A stretch of DNA of 64,000 nucleotides from Flaveria trinervia (taxonomy: Eukaryota; Streptophyta; Magnoliopsida; Asterales; Asteraceae). The notes below the pieces were generated by a model. That model saw nothing but the letters and a program-made list of their open reading frames with translations, made no database searches and was not told the DNA's origin. The stretch spans positions 5,657,910 through 5,721,909 of the forward strand of contig CM046453.1 of NCBI GenBank assembly GCA_025506515.1, written 5' to 3'. The stretch's first letter is position 1, and each line of letters starts with the position of its first letter. The translations under genes were made by a program, and so were the position numbers. Positions 34,322 through 43,327 of this stretch are shown here, piece after piece.

Positions 34322-35111
34322 TGTAAGGATCCTGAAGTCTGATGCAACCCAAAACTGCCTAAGTGTTTCAGCAACATGCACTAAGTACTGAAGTGAAGAA
34401 TGCTTCGGAAGAATTACACAAAGCATTAGAAAATACTCTAAGTGTAATATCTTCCGAAGCCAAGACCAATATCTTCCGAAGCCTAACATGAAGTCTTCCG
34501 AAGCTTGAAGAGACAAAGTCTTCCGAAGCTTCAACCTATGAAGACAGATTTCTTCCGAAGACTTTTAGTACACATGCTTTATCTGATGTACTGTTCCATA
34601 AAGCACCTTTTCCGCTGCGTCTCTGATAAGTCACCAACTTACAAGAGTTGGTGAAAAGGTCCATGCTTTTGGTAACTGTACATTGAGGTCTTGAGTCTGA
34701 AACTTTCCACTTTATGTACTTTATCCTTTTTGTAATGTATAAGGATGTGAGCTATGGCATGTCATAGTCACAAGGTCAAAAGGCAGATATGCCTTTTGAT
34801 CCTACAATTGATTTTGTTAGTGTCTAGTCAATTGTATCCAGCTGGCTTTCATAGTATAGCCGGCTGTAGGTTGTAGTATAAGTATTCCAAGTTCTTGTAT
34901 CTTTCTATATGCTTTGTAACACTTGTAAAAGAACTTGAGAAAGCAATATACTGCTCCCTTGAAAACTATACTCTCTTGTTCTGTCTCTTGCTTTACTTGT
35001 GTTCTCTGCATCACCTTTGGTTACCTAGTTCACTGTTTGATTAAGATTTAGTTAATCTCCTCATTGTGTTGTTGTGTTGTAATTGTGTTCAAGCCCTTGA
35101 ACGATCCTGCA
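34322..35111 (+). repeat. 5' LTR of the copia element
   Basis: TGTAAGGATCC...GATCCTGCA. It has six exact copies of CTTCGGAAG/CTTCCGAAG (34403, 34451, 34473, 34495, 34520, 34552). A TATA-like AGTATAAGTA lies at about 34875, inside the region expected for the start of transcription. Confidence 0.95.
34403..34560 (+). promoter_or_regulatory. Cluster of six CTTCCGAAG motifs in U3
   Basis: One CTTCGGAAG and five CTTCCGAAG in 158 bp, upstream of the TATA-like site. The motif and its complement are near-identical words, so each site is an almost perfect palindrome. The same motif clusters inside gag and before the extra ORF. Confidence 0.8.
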
Positions 35112-35113
35112 AT

Positions 35114-35125
35114 TGGTATCAGAGC
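35114..35125 (+). other. Primer binding site of the copia element
   Basis: TGGTATCAGAGC two bases after the LTR end. Confidence 0.93.
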
Positions 35126-35194
35126 TTCAGGCTCGTGATATAAGATCTAACCATCTTAAGATCCCTCACACACACAAAAACTAAACTTTTCTCA

Positions 35195-37916
35195 ATGGCT
35201 TCCATCTCAAAGACTGATATGGAGACTGGAACCATGAACAAATCCCCATTGATCACTCTTGATGACTTCGACACCTGGTGCATGAGGATGGAAGGCTTCA
35301 TCAGGTCTCTTGACTCAAGAATGTGGGAATCTGTTGAATATGGACCTTTCATACCTAGCACCCCCTCTGCTACCGGTGCTGGTATGATTCCTAAAGATGT
35401 GGCCAACTACTCAGATGAAGATAGGAAAAGAGTAGAGATTGACAGGAAGGCCATGACTGCTCTTCAGACTGCTATCCCAAACTCTGTGTACAGAGGTTTT
35501 AAGAAGTGCAAAACAGCTAAACAGCTGTGGGATGCACTGAAGCTGATGTATGAAGGCTCCTCTGAAGCCAAGGAGAACAAGAAAGATCTTCTGAAGCAGC
35601 AGTTTGAAAATTTCACCTTTAAAACAGGTGAAACCATGACCCAACAATACTTCAGGTATGTTGAGATTGTGGATACCCTTGTGGAGGAGGAGTTCCTCTT
35701 GAGAACAGAGACATTGTAAGGAAGTTCATGTCCTCACTTCCTAGGCAATGGACACACTATTGTGTGGTAATCAAGAGGACTGAGAACCTTAAAACTCTTA
35801 CTCTGACAGAGTTATATGGGATTCTCAGTGGATACCAGATGGAGATGAACTTACAAGGTTCATCTGGCAACTCTAACAATCAAATGGGTTCAGCCCTTCA
35901 TGTGGTTGAAAGGGACAGCATAGAACCCCAACATCATCTCCTATGCTACCCTGACAACTCACAAAAGGGTCCTTTCATCACCTTCCCGGAGACACCAAGG
36001 GAGAACTTTACTCAAGGAAGTCCATTCCAAGAGACAAGTTCTTCTCAAGCCTTTGTGTCTGCAGATGAAAGCTGTGGAAATTATCTCTTCACTCTTGAAT
36101 CTAGACTGTATCCATCCAGATGACCTGGAATACATGGAGATAGTTCAGCAGATGGCTCTTCTCACTCACAGAGCCAAGAAGTTCTACAAGAGGACAGGAA
36201 GAAAATTTCCAAGCAATGCTACCAGTGGAAAGTTTGGCCTGGATAAAAGCAAAGTTAAGTGTTACAATTGTAACCTTATGGGTCACTTCGCCAGGGAGTG
36301 TAAGGCACCCAGAGCAAATGGGGGTCAAACACAACTCAGACCAAACTTCACCAACAATACCCCTCAGGCTGAGAAGACAAAGCAACATGCTGCGGTTGCT
36401 GTTGAAGAGGGAGGATTTGACTGGAGTTTTCAGGTGGAGGATGCTTCTCCAAACCAAGCATTGATGGCTGATCATGATGAAGCCAAGGTATTAGAACATC
36501 TTTGCTCCCCTGAATGCATTGCTAAAGTAAATAGATACAGGTCCTACAACCTAGAGATGAGATCTGATCTTGAGTCATTAAACATATTAAAATCTGACTT
36601 TAGAAAGTCTGAAAATGATTACAAGTTAAAGATAGAAGACTTGGAGAAAACTATTTCAGTACTAAAACATGAACATACAGATTTTAGAACTCAGATCCAA
36701 GATCTCATCACTAAGTTGACTAAGTGCCAGGCTGAGCTTGTGATCAGCAAAGCCCTGGCAGAGAAAAGTGTTCTTGAAGAAGAGACCTTCAAGAACATGA
36801 TATCCTCATCCCTACACAATAAGTTTGTTATCAAAATAGACAGGGACTGGGATCAAATGAGATAGCTCCTCCACACACAATCTTGTCTGTAATCTCCTAG
36901 GTGTGGAACTTGTGAAGATGAGCTTCCTCTCATAGATCCAGTAAGTGAGGATGATGAAGAAGTGATAGTGAGGAATCCCTCTGAGAAGAGTGAAGAAGAG
37001 GATTCCTCCAAGGGCCACTATCCTTCTGAGGAGAAGAAATTAACTGTGATGACCAAGTCCAAGAGAAAGAACTTGATCAGGAAGAGCAAAAGAAAGCAAA
37101 GAAGGCTCAAGAAATCAAGGCTACCTTTGATGCTAAGCAGAAACAAGTGTTTATCTCTGCAGGTTTCAAAGCAATAAGGACTGAAGACATCCACCAAAGC
37201 CTCTTATCTAAGAGTTCTGGTTCATGTTCAAATCATCTCAGTACAAAGAAGAAGACTGAGCTGCTGTGTACCACTGCTGCACAGCCTGGACCATCAAATT
37301 CCAAAAACAGTTCACAGCCCAAGGAACTGTATCTGAATCTACCAAGATGAAGGTGAAAAAGGGATGTGACCAAGGCCAGTCTTGCTCTCAAAAGGAGATT
37401 TCTTTGAAGAAGAAAATGCTGTGTGTTATGTGTGAAAGTACTTCTCATATTGCCAAGGATTGTCCATACAATCCTAAAAGTACTATCCACATGACCAATA
37501 CAAAGACTTCAAAGAATCTCAAGAAGTCTCAAGCTTCGGAAGGAAAGTCTGTTTCCTTCGGAAGCTCCAAATCAAAGAAGAAGGTAAATGGAAAATTACC
37601 TTCGGAAGCAAAGTTGGTCTCGGAAGAAAGGAGTTCTTCCGAAGTACTAAAGTCTACTGCAGTGACTGTAGATTCTTCCGAAGTATCAGTCATTAAAACT
37701 TGTGAAGCTCCAAAAGCTTCTAAGGTTTTGAAGGTCAAGTCCAAGACTCCAAAGGTGGTGTGGAAGTCTAAGAAAGACCAAATGACTGAGGTTTCTCCAT
37801 CAACAACAGCCGAAGATCCCCTCTGTACAACCATAGGATCTATTACTGTTGCATTACCTTCTATTACACTTACTGAACCCAAGACAAGTAAGGCTTGGGT
37901 TTCCAAATGTAACTAA
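35195..37916 (+). pseudogene. gag: gag of the copia element (frameshifted)
   Basis: Capsid/nucleocapsid precursor. The ATG at 35195 is the first after the primer site. The N-terminal part has the UBN2-type copia gag fold (ALQTAIPNSVYRGFKKCKTA, QLWDALKLMYEG). A missing base near 35690 shifts the frame to 35728-36123; the original frame returns by 36053. A CCHC knuckle, CYNCNLMGHFARECK, is at about 36259-36303. A coiled-coil-like segment follows (about 36560-36790). After a stop at 36863 further shifts occur, and a second knuckle-like CVMCESTSHIAKDC sits at about 37422-37463. The C-terminal stretch is S/E/K-rich and carries five exact copies of the LTR 9-mer (37534-37683). Confidence 0.85.
37534..37683 (+). 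promoter_or_regulatory. CTTCGGAAG cluster inside gag
   Basis: Exact copies start at 37534, 37556, 37600, 37636 and 37675, with a degenerate one near 37619. In the gag frame they encode ASEG, SFGS, PSEA and SSEV-type tetrapeptides, so they are tolerated in different frames, as expected if the nucleotide motif rather than the peptide is what recurs. Confidence 0.7.
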
Positions 37917-37927
37917 TCATTTTCTTT

Positions 37928-38441
37928 GTGCAGGAACAGCTCAAGACAAACAAGAATGTCTGGATAATTGACAGTGGCTGTTCCAGGCACATGACAGGCG
38001 ATAGGTCTTTACTTCATAATTTTGAGAGAATTGATGGAGGACCAGTTGCTTTTGGAGGAATGAAGGTGGTTACATTTATGGAAGGGGCAAGGTCACAAAT
38101 GGTAAGCTCAGCATTGAGAAGGTAAATTTTGTTAAGGAGCTTGGGTACAATCTTCTGAGTGTATCTCAATTTTGTGATCAGAGTCATAACATGCTCTTCA
38201 CTGAGCATGAGTGCATTGTTCTCAAACCTGGAGTGGTCATTCCTCATGAGCATATTCTGCTCAGAGCCCCCAGGAAAGGGAACATGTACAAGATGGATTT
38301 GCAAGAAACATCTCCCTCTGGAGAAGTTTCATGCTTTCTATCTAAAGCAAATAGTGATGAGTCTTTCCTATGGCATAAAAGAATGTGCCATGTAAACTTT
38401 AAGAATATGAATAAATTAATAAACATGATCTGGTAACTGGA
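37928..38441 (+). pseudogene. pro: Copia protease and pre-integrase region (frameshifted)
   Basis: The catalytic segment WIIDSGCSRHMTGDRSLL begins the pol part right after TTTCTTTGTGCAG, which also looks like a 3' splice site. After a frameshift near 38060 the protein continues as GYNLLSVSQFCDQSHNMLF (about 38137-38193), HILLRAPRKGNMYKMDL and the GAG-pre-integrase block [19 protein letters not shown]. Another shift near 38425 joins it to the integrase frame. Confidence 0.85.
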
Positions 38442-41039
38442 ATGCCAAAGAAAGAGTTTACAAGTGATGATCATTGTGTTGCATGCCTGAAAGGGAAGCA
38501 ACACAAGGTATCTCACAAGCCTAAGGAAAAGAACTCCATCACTACTCCCCTACACTTATTACATATGGATCTCTTTGGCCCCACCAGTGTAATGAGTTTA
38601 GGAAGGACCTTATACTGTCTAGTGATCACAGATGATTTTACAAGATTCACTTGGGTTTTCTTTCTTAGAACTAAAGATGAGACTCCTGAGATTCTAAAGA
38701 ATTTCATCTTAAAGATTGAGAATCAATGTGATCACAAGGTCAAAACCATAAGATGTGATCAAGGAACTGAATTCAAGAACCAAATCCTTGATACATTTTG
38801 TGATGAAAAGGGTATTACAAGACAATACAGTGCTCCCAGGACTCCTCAGCAAAACGGAGTTGCTGAGAGGAGAAACAGGACACTTATTGAAGCTGCAAGA
38901 ACTATGTTGTCTGACTCTAAACTGCCTATCACCTTCTGGGCAGAGGCAGTTAATACTGCCTGCTATGTGCAAAACAGAGTCTTAGTAGTTAAGACACATG
39001 GTAAGACTCCTTATGAACTTTGGCACAAGAGGAAACCTTTCATTGGTTTTCTCAGGTCATTTGGATGTCCCTGCACCATCTTGAATACCAAAGATCAAGT
39101 TGCCAAGTTTGCTGAGAAATCAGACGATGGACACTTCATTGGATACTCTTCTCAAGCTAAAGCTTATAGAGTATACAATCTCAGAACTAGAATCATTGAG
39201 GAGTCAGCCAATGTGACTTTCAATGAGCACACTCCCAGTGTGGCTGGTTCTGGTCCGGATTGGCTATTTGATCTTGATTTAGTTACCAACTGTTTTAATA
39301 AATCTTGTGAGCATGTTTCAGGATCTGCAGAAAATTTAAATACAGGTGATCCTGATCCAAGATTTGAGCTTGGAAGACCTTCAGCTCCAGTTGGAACTAC
39401 TTCAGCAAATGAGGTTTCTATCAGCACAACAATGACAAATCCAGCTGATACATCTGGCATGCCTTCAAATTCCAGTTCAGAGGCCTCTCAACCAGATAAA
39501 GACATCTCAATTGCAGAAGATAACAATGGTGATGGTGAAAGTGATCAAGAATCTCTTGATGCTAATAACTATACCATAGATGATAACATCAATGATGTCA
39601 CACACTCATTGGATCAAGTTAATCTTGATAAGTGTGATAATGTGGAGGATCAATCTTCAAGACCAGATCTAAATTTCTCAAATTTGGATCTATCTCAGCA
39701 ACTTGCTGTGATCCCTCAGCTAAGGATCCACAAGTCTCATCCTACTACAAACATCATTGGAGATGTTATCTCCGGGGTAAAGACAAGAGGGCAAACCCAT
39801 GAAGCAAATGTTTGTCTTCACTCTTGTTTTCTATCCCAGTTAGAGCCAAAGAAAGTTGAGGAGGCTCTAAAGGATGGAAGTTGGGTTGAAGCTATGCAAC
39901 AAGAGCTGCTTCAATTCAAAAGACAGAAAGTTTGGAACCTTTGTCCTCTTCCTCATGGGAAGACTACCATTGGAACCAAATGGGTTTTTAGGAATAAAAA
40001 GGATGATAGAGGAATCATCATCAAGAACAAGGCTAGACTAGTTGTTCAAGGATACACACAAGAAGAAGGGATTGACTACACTGATGTCTTTGCTCCTGTA
40101 GCTAGACTAGAAGCTGTTAGGATATTCCTGGCATTTGCTGCATCCAAGAACTTCAAGGTCTACCAACTTGATGTAAAGTGTGCTTTCTTATATGGAGTGA
40201 TTGATGAGGAGGTTTATGTCAAACAACCACCTGGTTTTGTAGATCCTGATCATCCTGATTATGTCTGCAAGCTTGACAAAGCTCTCTATGGGCTGCATCA
40301 GGCACCCAGGAAGTGGTATGAGACACTGTCTGAGTATCTCTGTAAACATGGTTACAGGAGAGGTACTATAGATGGAACTCTCTTCATCAAAGGACAAGGA
40401 AACGACATTCTGCTAGTTCAAGTATATGTGGATGACATCATCTTTGGCTCAACCAATTCAAGGCTCTGCAAAGACTTTGAAAAGCTGATGAAAGATAGAT
40501 TTGAAATGAGTTCAATGGGAGAACTTAATTTCTTTCTGGGAATTCAAGTGAAGCAGGTTGAAGATGGCATTTTCATAAGTCAGTCAAAGTATGTTCAAGA
40601 TATACTCAAGAGGTTCAACATGACTGATTGTAAAACTGCTAAGACACCCATAGCCAGAAACCACTCCCTTGGTCCAGATCTTGAGGGGGAGTGTGTAGAT
40701 GAGCACTTATACAGGGCTATGATTGGGTCTCTTATGTATCTTACAGCTAGCAGGCCTGATATCATGTTTGCTACATGTATTTGTGCAAGATATCAAGCTA
40801 ATCCTAAGATGTCTCACTTAATCACTGTGAAAAGGATTTTAAGATACCTCAAAGGTGCCTCAACACTTGGTTTATGGTATCCAAAGAATTCTAATTTCAA
40901 TCTGTATGCCTATACAGACAGTGATTATGGTGGTTGCAACATGACTGCAAAGTCTACATCTGGGGGATGTCAATTTCTTGGTGGAAGGGTTGTCTCATGG
41001 CAATGCAAGAAACAAACCTGTGTCTGCATCAACTGCTGA
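38442..41039 (+). CDS. pol: Copia integrase, reverse transcriptase and RNase H N-terminus
   Basis: An 865-codon open frame, the longest intact pol piece in the window. Integrase: [10 protein letters not shown] zinc residues, [10 protein letters not shown] and [12 protein letters not shown] (first catalytic Asp), [10 protein letters not shown] (second), [20 protein letters not shown] (Glu). A hydrophilic, S/D/N-rich linker spans about 39230-39700. [34 protein letters not shown], the active-site YVDD (40425-40436) and FFLGIQVKQ. RNase H begins with YTDSDYGGC. The frame ends at 41037-41039 after two bases are lost in the [13 protein letters not shown] motif. The ATG at 38442 is internal to the polyprotein, not a true start. 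Confidence 0.92.
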   Translation: MPKKEFTSDDHCVACLKGKQHKVSHKPKEKNSITTPLHLLHMDLFGPTSVMSLGRTLYCLVITDDFTRFTWVFFLRTKDETPEILKNFILKIENQCDHKVKTIRCDQGTEFKNQILDTFCDEKGITRQYSAPRTPQQNGVAERRNRTLIEAARTMLSDSKLPITFWAEAVNTACYVQNRVLVVKTHGKTPYELWHKRKPFIGFLRSFGCPCTILNTKDQVAKFAEKSDDGHFIGYSSQAKAYRVYNLRTRIIEESANVTFNEHTPSVAGSGPDWLFDLDLVTNCFNKSCEHVSGSAENLNTGDPDPRFELGRPSAPVGTTSANEVSISTTMTNPADTSGMPSNSSSEASQPDKDISIAEDNNGDGESDQESLDANNYTIDDNINDVTHSLDQVNLDKCDNVEDQSSRPDLNFSNLDLSQQLAVIPQLRIHKSHPTTNIIGDVISGVKTRGQTHEANVCLHSCFLSQLEPKKVEEALKDGSWVEAMQQELLQFKRQKVWNLCPLPHGKTTIGTKWVFRNKKDDRGIIIKNKARLVVQGYTQEEGIDYTDVFAPVARLEAVRIFLAFAASKNFKVYQLDVKCAFLYGVIDEEVYVKQPPGFVDPDHPDYVCKLDKALYGLHQAPRKWYETLSEYLCKHGYRRGTIDGTLFIKGQGNDILLVQVYVDDIIFGSTNSRLCKDFEKLMKDRFEMSSMGELNFFLGIQVKQVEDGIFISQSKYVQDILKRFNMTDCKTAKTPIARNHSLGPDLEGECVDEHLYRAMIGSLMYLTASRPDIMFATCICARYQANPKMSHLITVKRILRYLKGASTLGLWYPKNSNFNLYAYTDSDYGGCNMTAKSTSGGCQFLGGRVVSWQCKKQTCVCINC

Positions 41040-41367
41040 GGCTGAATACATTGCTGCTGCAAGCTGCTGTGCTCAAGTGCTTTGGATTCAAAATCAGATG
41101 CTAGACTACGGATTTAACTTCAAAGAGACTCCTATCCACATAGACAACAACAGTGCTATCTCTATCACTGAGAATCCTGTGCAGCACTCAAGGACCAAAC
41201 ACATCAACATCAGGTATCATTTAATAAGAGATAACTATGAAAAGGGGTTAATTAAACTAGTCAAAGTTCACACAGATGAACAATATGCTGATCTGTTCAC
41301 AAAAGCTTTTGATGAACAGAGATTTAAGTATCTGATATCAGCTATTGGGATGATTAACTTTGAGTAG
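40978..41367 (+). pseudogene. RH: Copia RNase H C-terminus
   Basis: Continues RNase H in the next frame: [56 protein letters not shown] and the final ADLFTKAFDEQRFKYLISAIG. The overlap with the upstream frame is created by the 2-base loss near 41020. TAG at 41365 ends the polyprotein. Confidence 0.88.
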
Positions 41368-41514
41368 ATTTTTCTTAAAACTAATTCTAATTATTTCTTC
41401 TTAAAAATATGTGTGTCCTAAGTTGTCTAGTTCATCACTTTCATAAGCTCATGTTTTCTTTGAATGAAAAACTCTTTTGAAGACTTTCCTTAGATTCTTG
41501 AAAATTTTCTGATA

Positions 41515-41838
41515 CTTCGGAAGATAACATTTTACCTTCGGAAGAAAAATATGTCTTCAAAATAAATGACTGTCTAAGATTTTACCTTCGGAAGAAGTCA
41601 AAATTATCTTCCGAAGCTTAAAATTCTCAACTTAGACACTTATTCATTTTTAAGGACTTTTTCCTTCCGAAGCAAAAATTACTTTCGGAAGCTTTGTTCA
41701 TTCTTATACAAAGCATCCAAAGTTTATTTCTCTTCCGAAGCATAAATCTTTAAGACTCTCAGGAAAATTCTTCCGAAGTCACTTTAGCTTCGGAAGCTTT
41801 TTCAATCAAACTTCCGAAGACAAATTACTTTCGGAAGC
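41515..41838 (+). promoter_or_regulatory. Dense CTTCCGAAG cluster before the extra ORF
   Basis: Nine exact 9-mers (41515, 41536, 41586, 41608, 41664, 41732, 41770, 41788, 41811) and two near copies (about 41683, 41830) in 324 non-coding bases, in both orientations. It is the same motif as in U3 of the LTR. Confidence 0.8.
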
Positions 41839-41965
41839 TTTTCGAACTCCAAGAAAACTACTTTTTGAGCAAAAAGGTAAACTACTTTTTCAGAGGTGGG
41901 ACCGACATACGGATTTCAAAGTTTATCCTCTTTCATTAAACTTTATCTGAAATCCTTCTCTCTCA

Positions 41966-42086
41966 TATAAACCCAACGGTTTCCCCCCTCTTCTATCATC
42001 TGCTTTTCTTCCATACCTAAAACCCAAAGCTTTCTCTCTGAAATTTACTTCCCATTCTTTTCTCTTCATCTCTGAGCTACCTCACA
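41966..42086 (+). promoter_or_regulatory. Possible internal promoter and leader of the extra ORF
   Basis: TATAAA at 41966-41971 is followed by the pyrimidine patch TTTCCCCCCTCTTCT and a T/C-rich leader up to the ATG at 42087. Spacing and composition match a plant TATA/Y-patch core promoter, with transcription expected to start near 42000. Activity is inferred, not shown. Confidence 0.5.
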
Positions 42087-42891
42087 ATGGCTGACCTTAC
42101 ACACAGAAATGATCCTCACTTTGCCATGCAGCTACACAGACAACACAATCAGGTTGCTCTGTTATGCTCTGACAAAGATCCTCATTTCTCAGAGTTTGCC
42201 GTTTCTTGTCTTTGTCTCACTACTTCACCTCCCTAACCATTGATCCTCCTCTATATGAGGATCATCTGCTTGAATTCTGGAAGACCTGCCAAGAGGTCAT
42301 TATGGATGGGGAGAAGGCACTGTCTGCCACAGTGCAGGGGAGAACAATTTTCATCACTCCGGCCATCATCAACGACATCTTCAGCTGGATGATGAAGCAG
42401 GTGAAGTGTTCTTTCCAAAAGAAGCGGTTAATCATTCCTTCGAGCAGATGGGCTATGAAGGAGATTTCTCTGTAAAGACCTTCAGGAAAGGGAAGGTCTC
42501 ATCCCAGTGGAAATACCTGCTCCATGTGGTTATCCACAGCTTATCAAACAAGCATGGTGGATGGGACCAGATTCCTGAGGATCTCTCCTTTATAGTTCAT
42601 GGGATGGTTCAGGGGGTCAAGTTCAGGTATTCACAATTTGTTTATACTAATTTACTTGCAAACTTAGACTCCTTAGAATATTACATGTTTCCTAGATATG
42701 TTCAACACATTCTTAACTGTGAACTGGGCTCACAGTTGAGGGAAACAGGCAATATTCTTAAACTGGGACAGATGAAGCCCGGCATCTTTAAAATTATGAA
42801 GAAGCCAACTGTAGGCTTCTCAGGGGTAGAAACCCTAGTCCCAAAAATGTTAGAGCTCATTGCTCAAGGTGACAATAGCAGTCCAAGCTAG
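42087..42891 (+). pseudogene. Extra ORF of copia element, N-terminal domain (frameshifted)
   Basis: Located after RNase H, where Sireviruses carry an envelope-like or unknown ORF. The protein starts MADLTHRNDPHF at the first ATG after the leader, shifts frame near 42200 (then LSHYFTSLTIDPPLYEDHLL, AIINDIFSW) and again near 42390 (then VFFPKEAVNHSFEQMGYEGD). The later domain has WKYLLHVVIHSLSNKHGGWD, FRYSQFVYTNLLANLDSLEY and MFPRYVQHILN. The fragments at 14759-16463 are relatives of this domain. I recall similar sequences annotated in Asteraceae genomes with misleading names. No signal peptide is seen, so an envelope role is not supported. Confidence 0.75.
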
Positions 42892-43327
42892 TGTTGAACC
42901 CACACCTACTGCTCTCCTACCCTCTTCACAACCTCCAATATTCATCACCTACAAAAGAAAATCCCAACGAACCCCTGCTCAGGCTATTGAGTCTGTGCAG
43001 GCCCCCAAATACTCAACCTTACAGGAAGAAGTGGACTCCAGAGCTCCCACTTCTCCTGAGGAGCAAACCACTCCCATTACTTTACCTATCAGGGCTGAGG
43101 TTCCTCAAGCTCAACCTGATGAGCTCATTAGCCCAACAACTGTAAGCCTTCACTCTGAGTCTCAACACTCAAGTGAACAACCTTCAGGGGATAGCTACCA
43201 TCCCCAGCCTTTGGATCTAAACCAACCAATTCCCAACCTATCCTTTTACACTGATGAAGACTTAGGATTCAGTGAGTACCATGAGTCTCTCTTCTCCTCC
43301 CCTACTCAAAGAGATGAGTACCTCTGA
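42860..43327 (+). pseudogene. Extra ORF, proline-rich linker (frameshifted)
   Basis: Frame continues from the N-terminal domain after a shift near 42885. It is rich in P, S, T, E and Q (ITYKRKSQRTPAQAIE, LDLNQPIPNLSFYTDEDLGF) and has no recognised fold. It shifts into the 43272-45908 frame near 43320. Confidence 0.65.

Noticed and set aside
37908..37933. Splice acceptor between gag and protease of the copia element (TTTCTTTGTGCAG)
   Set aside because: It looks like an acceptor, but no matching donor could be assigned and a frameshift explains the break as well; left as an open point in the protease entry.
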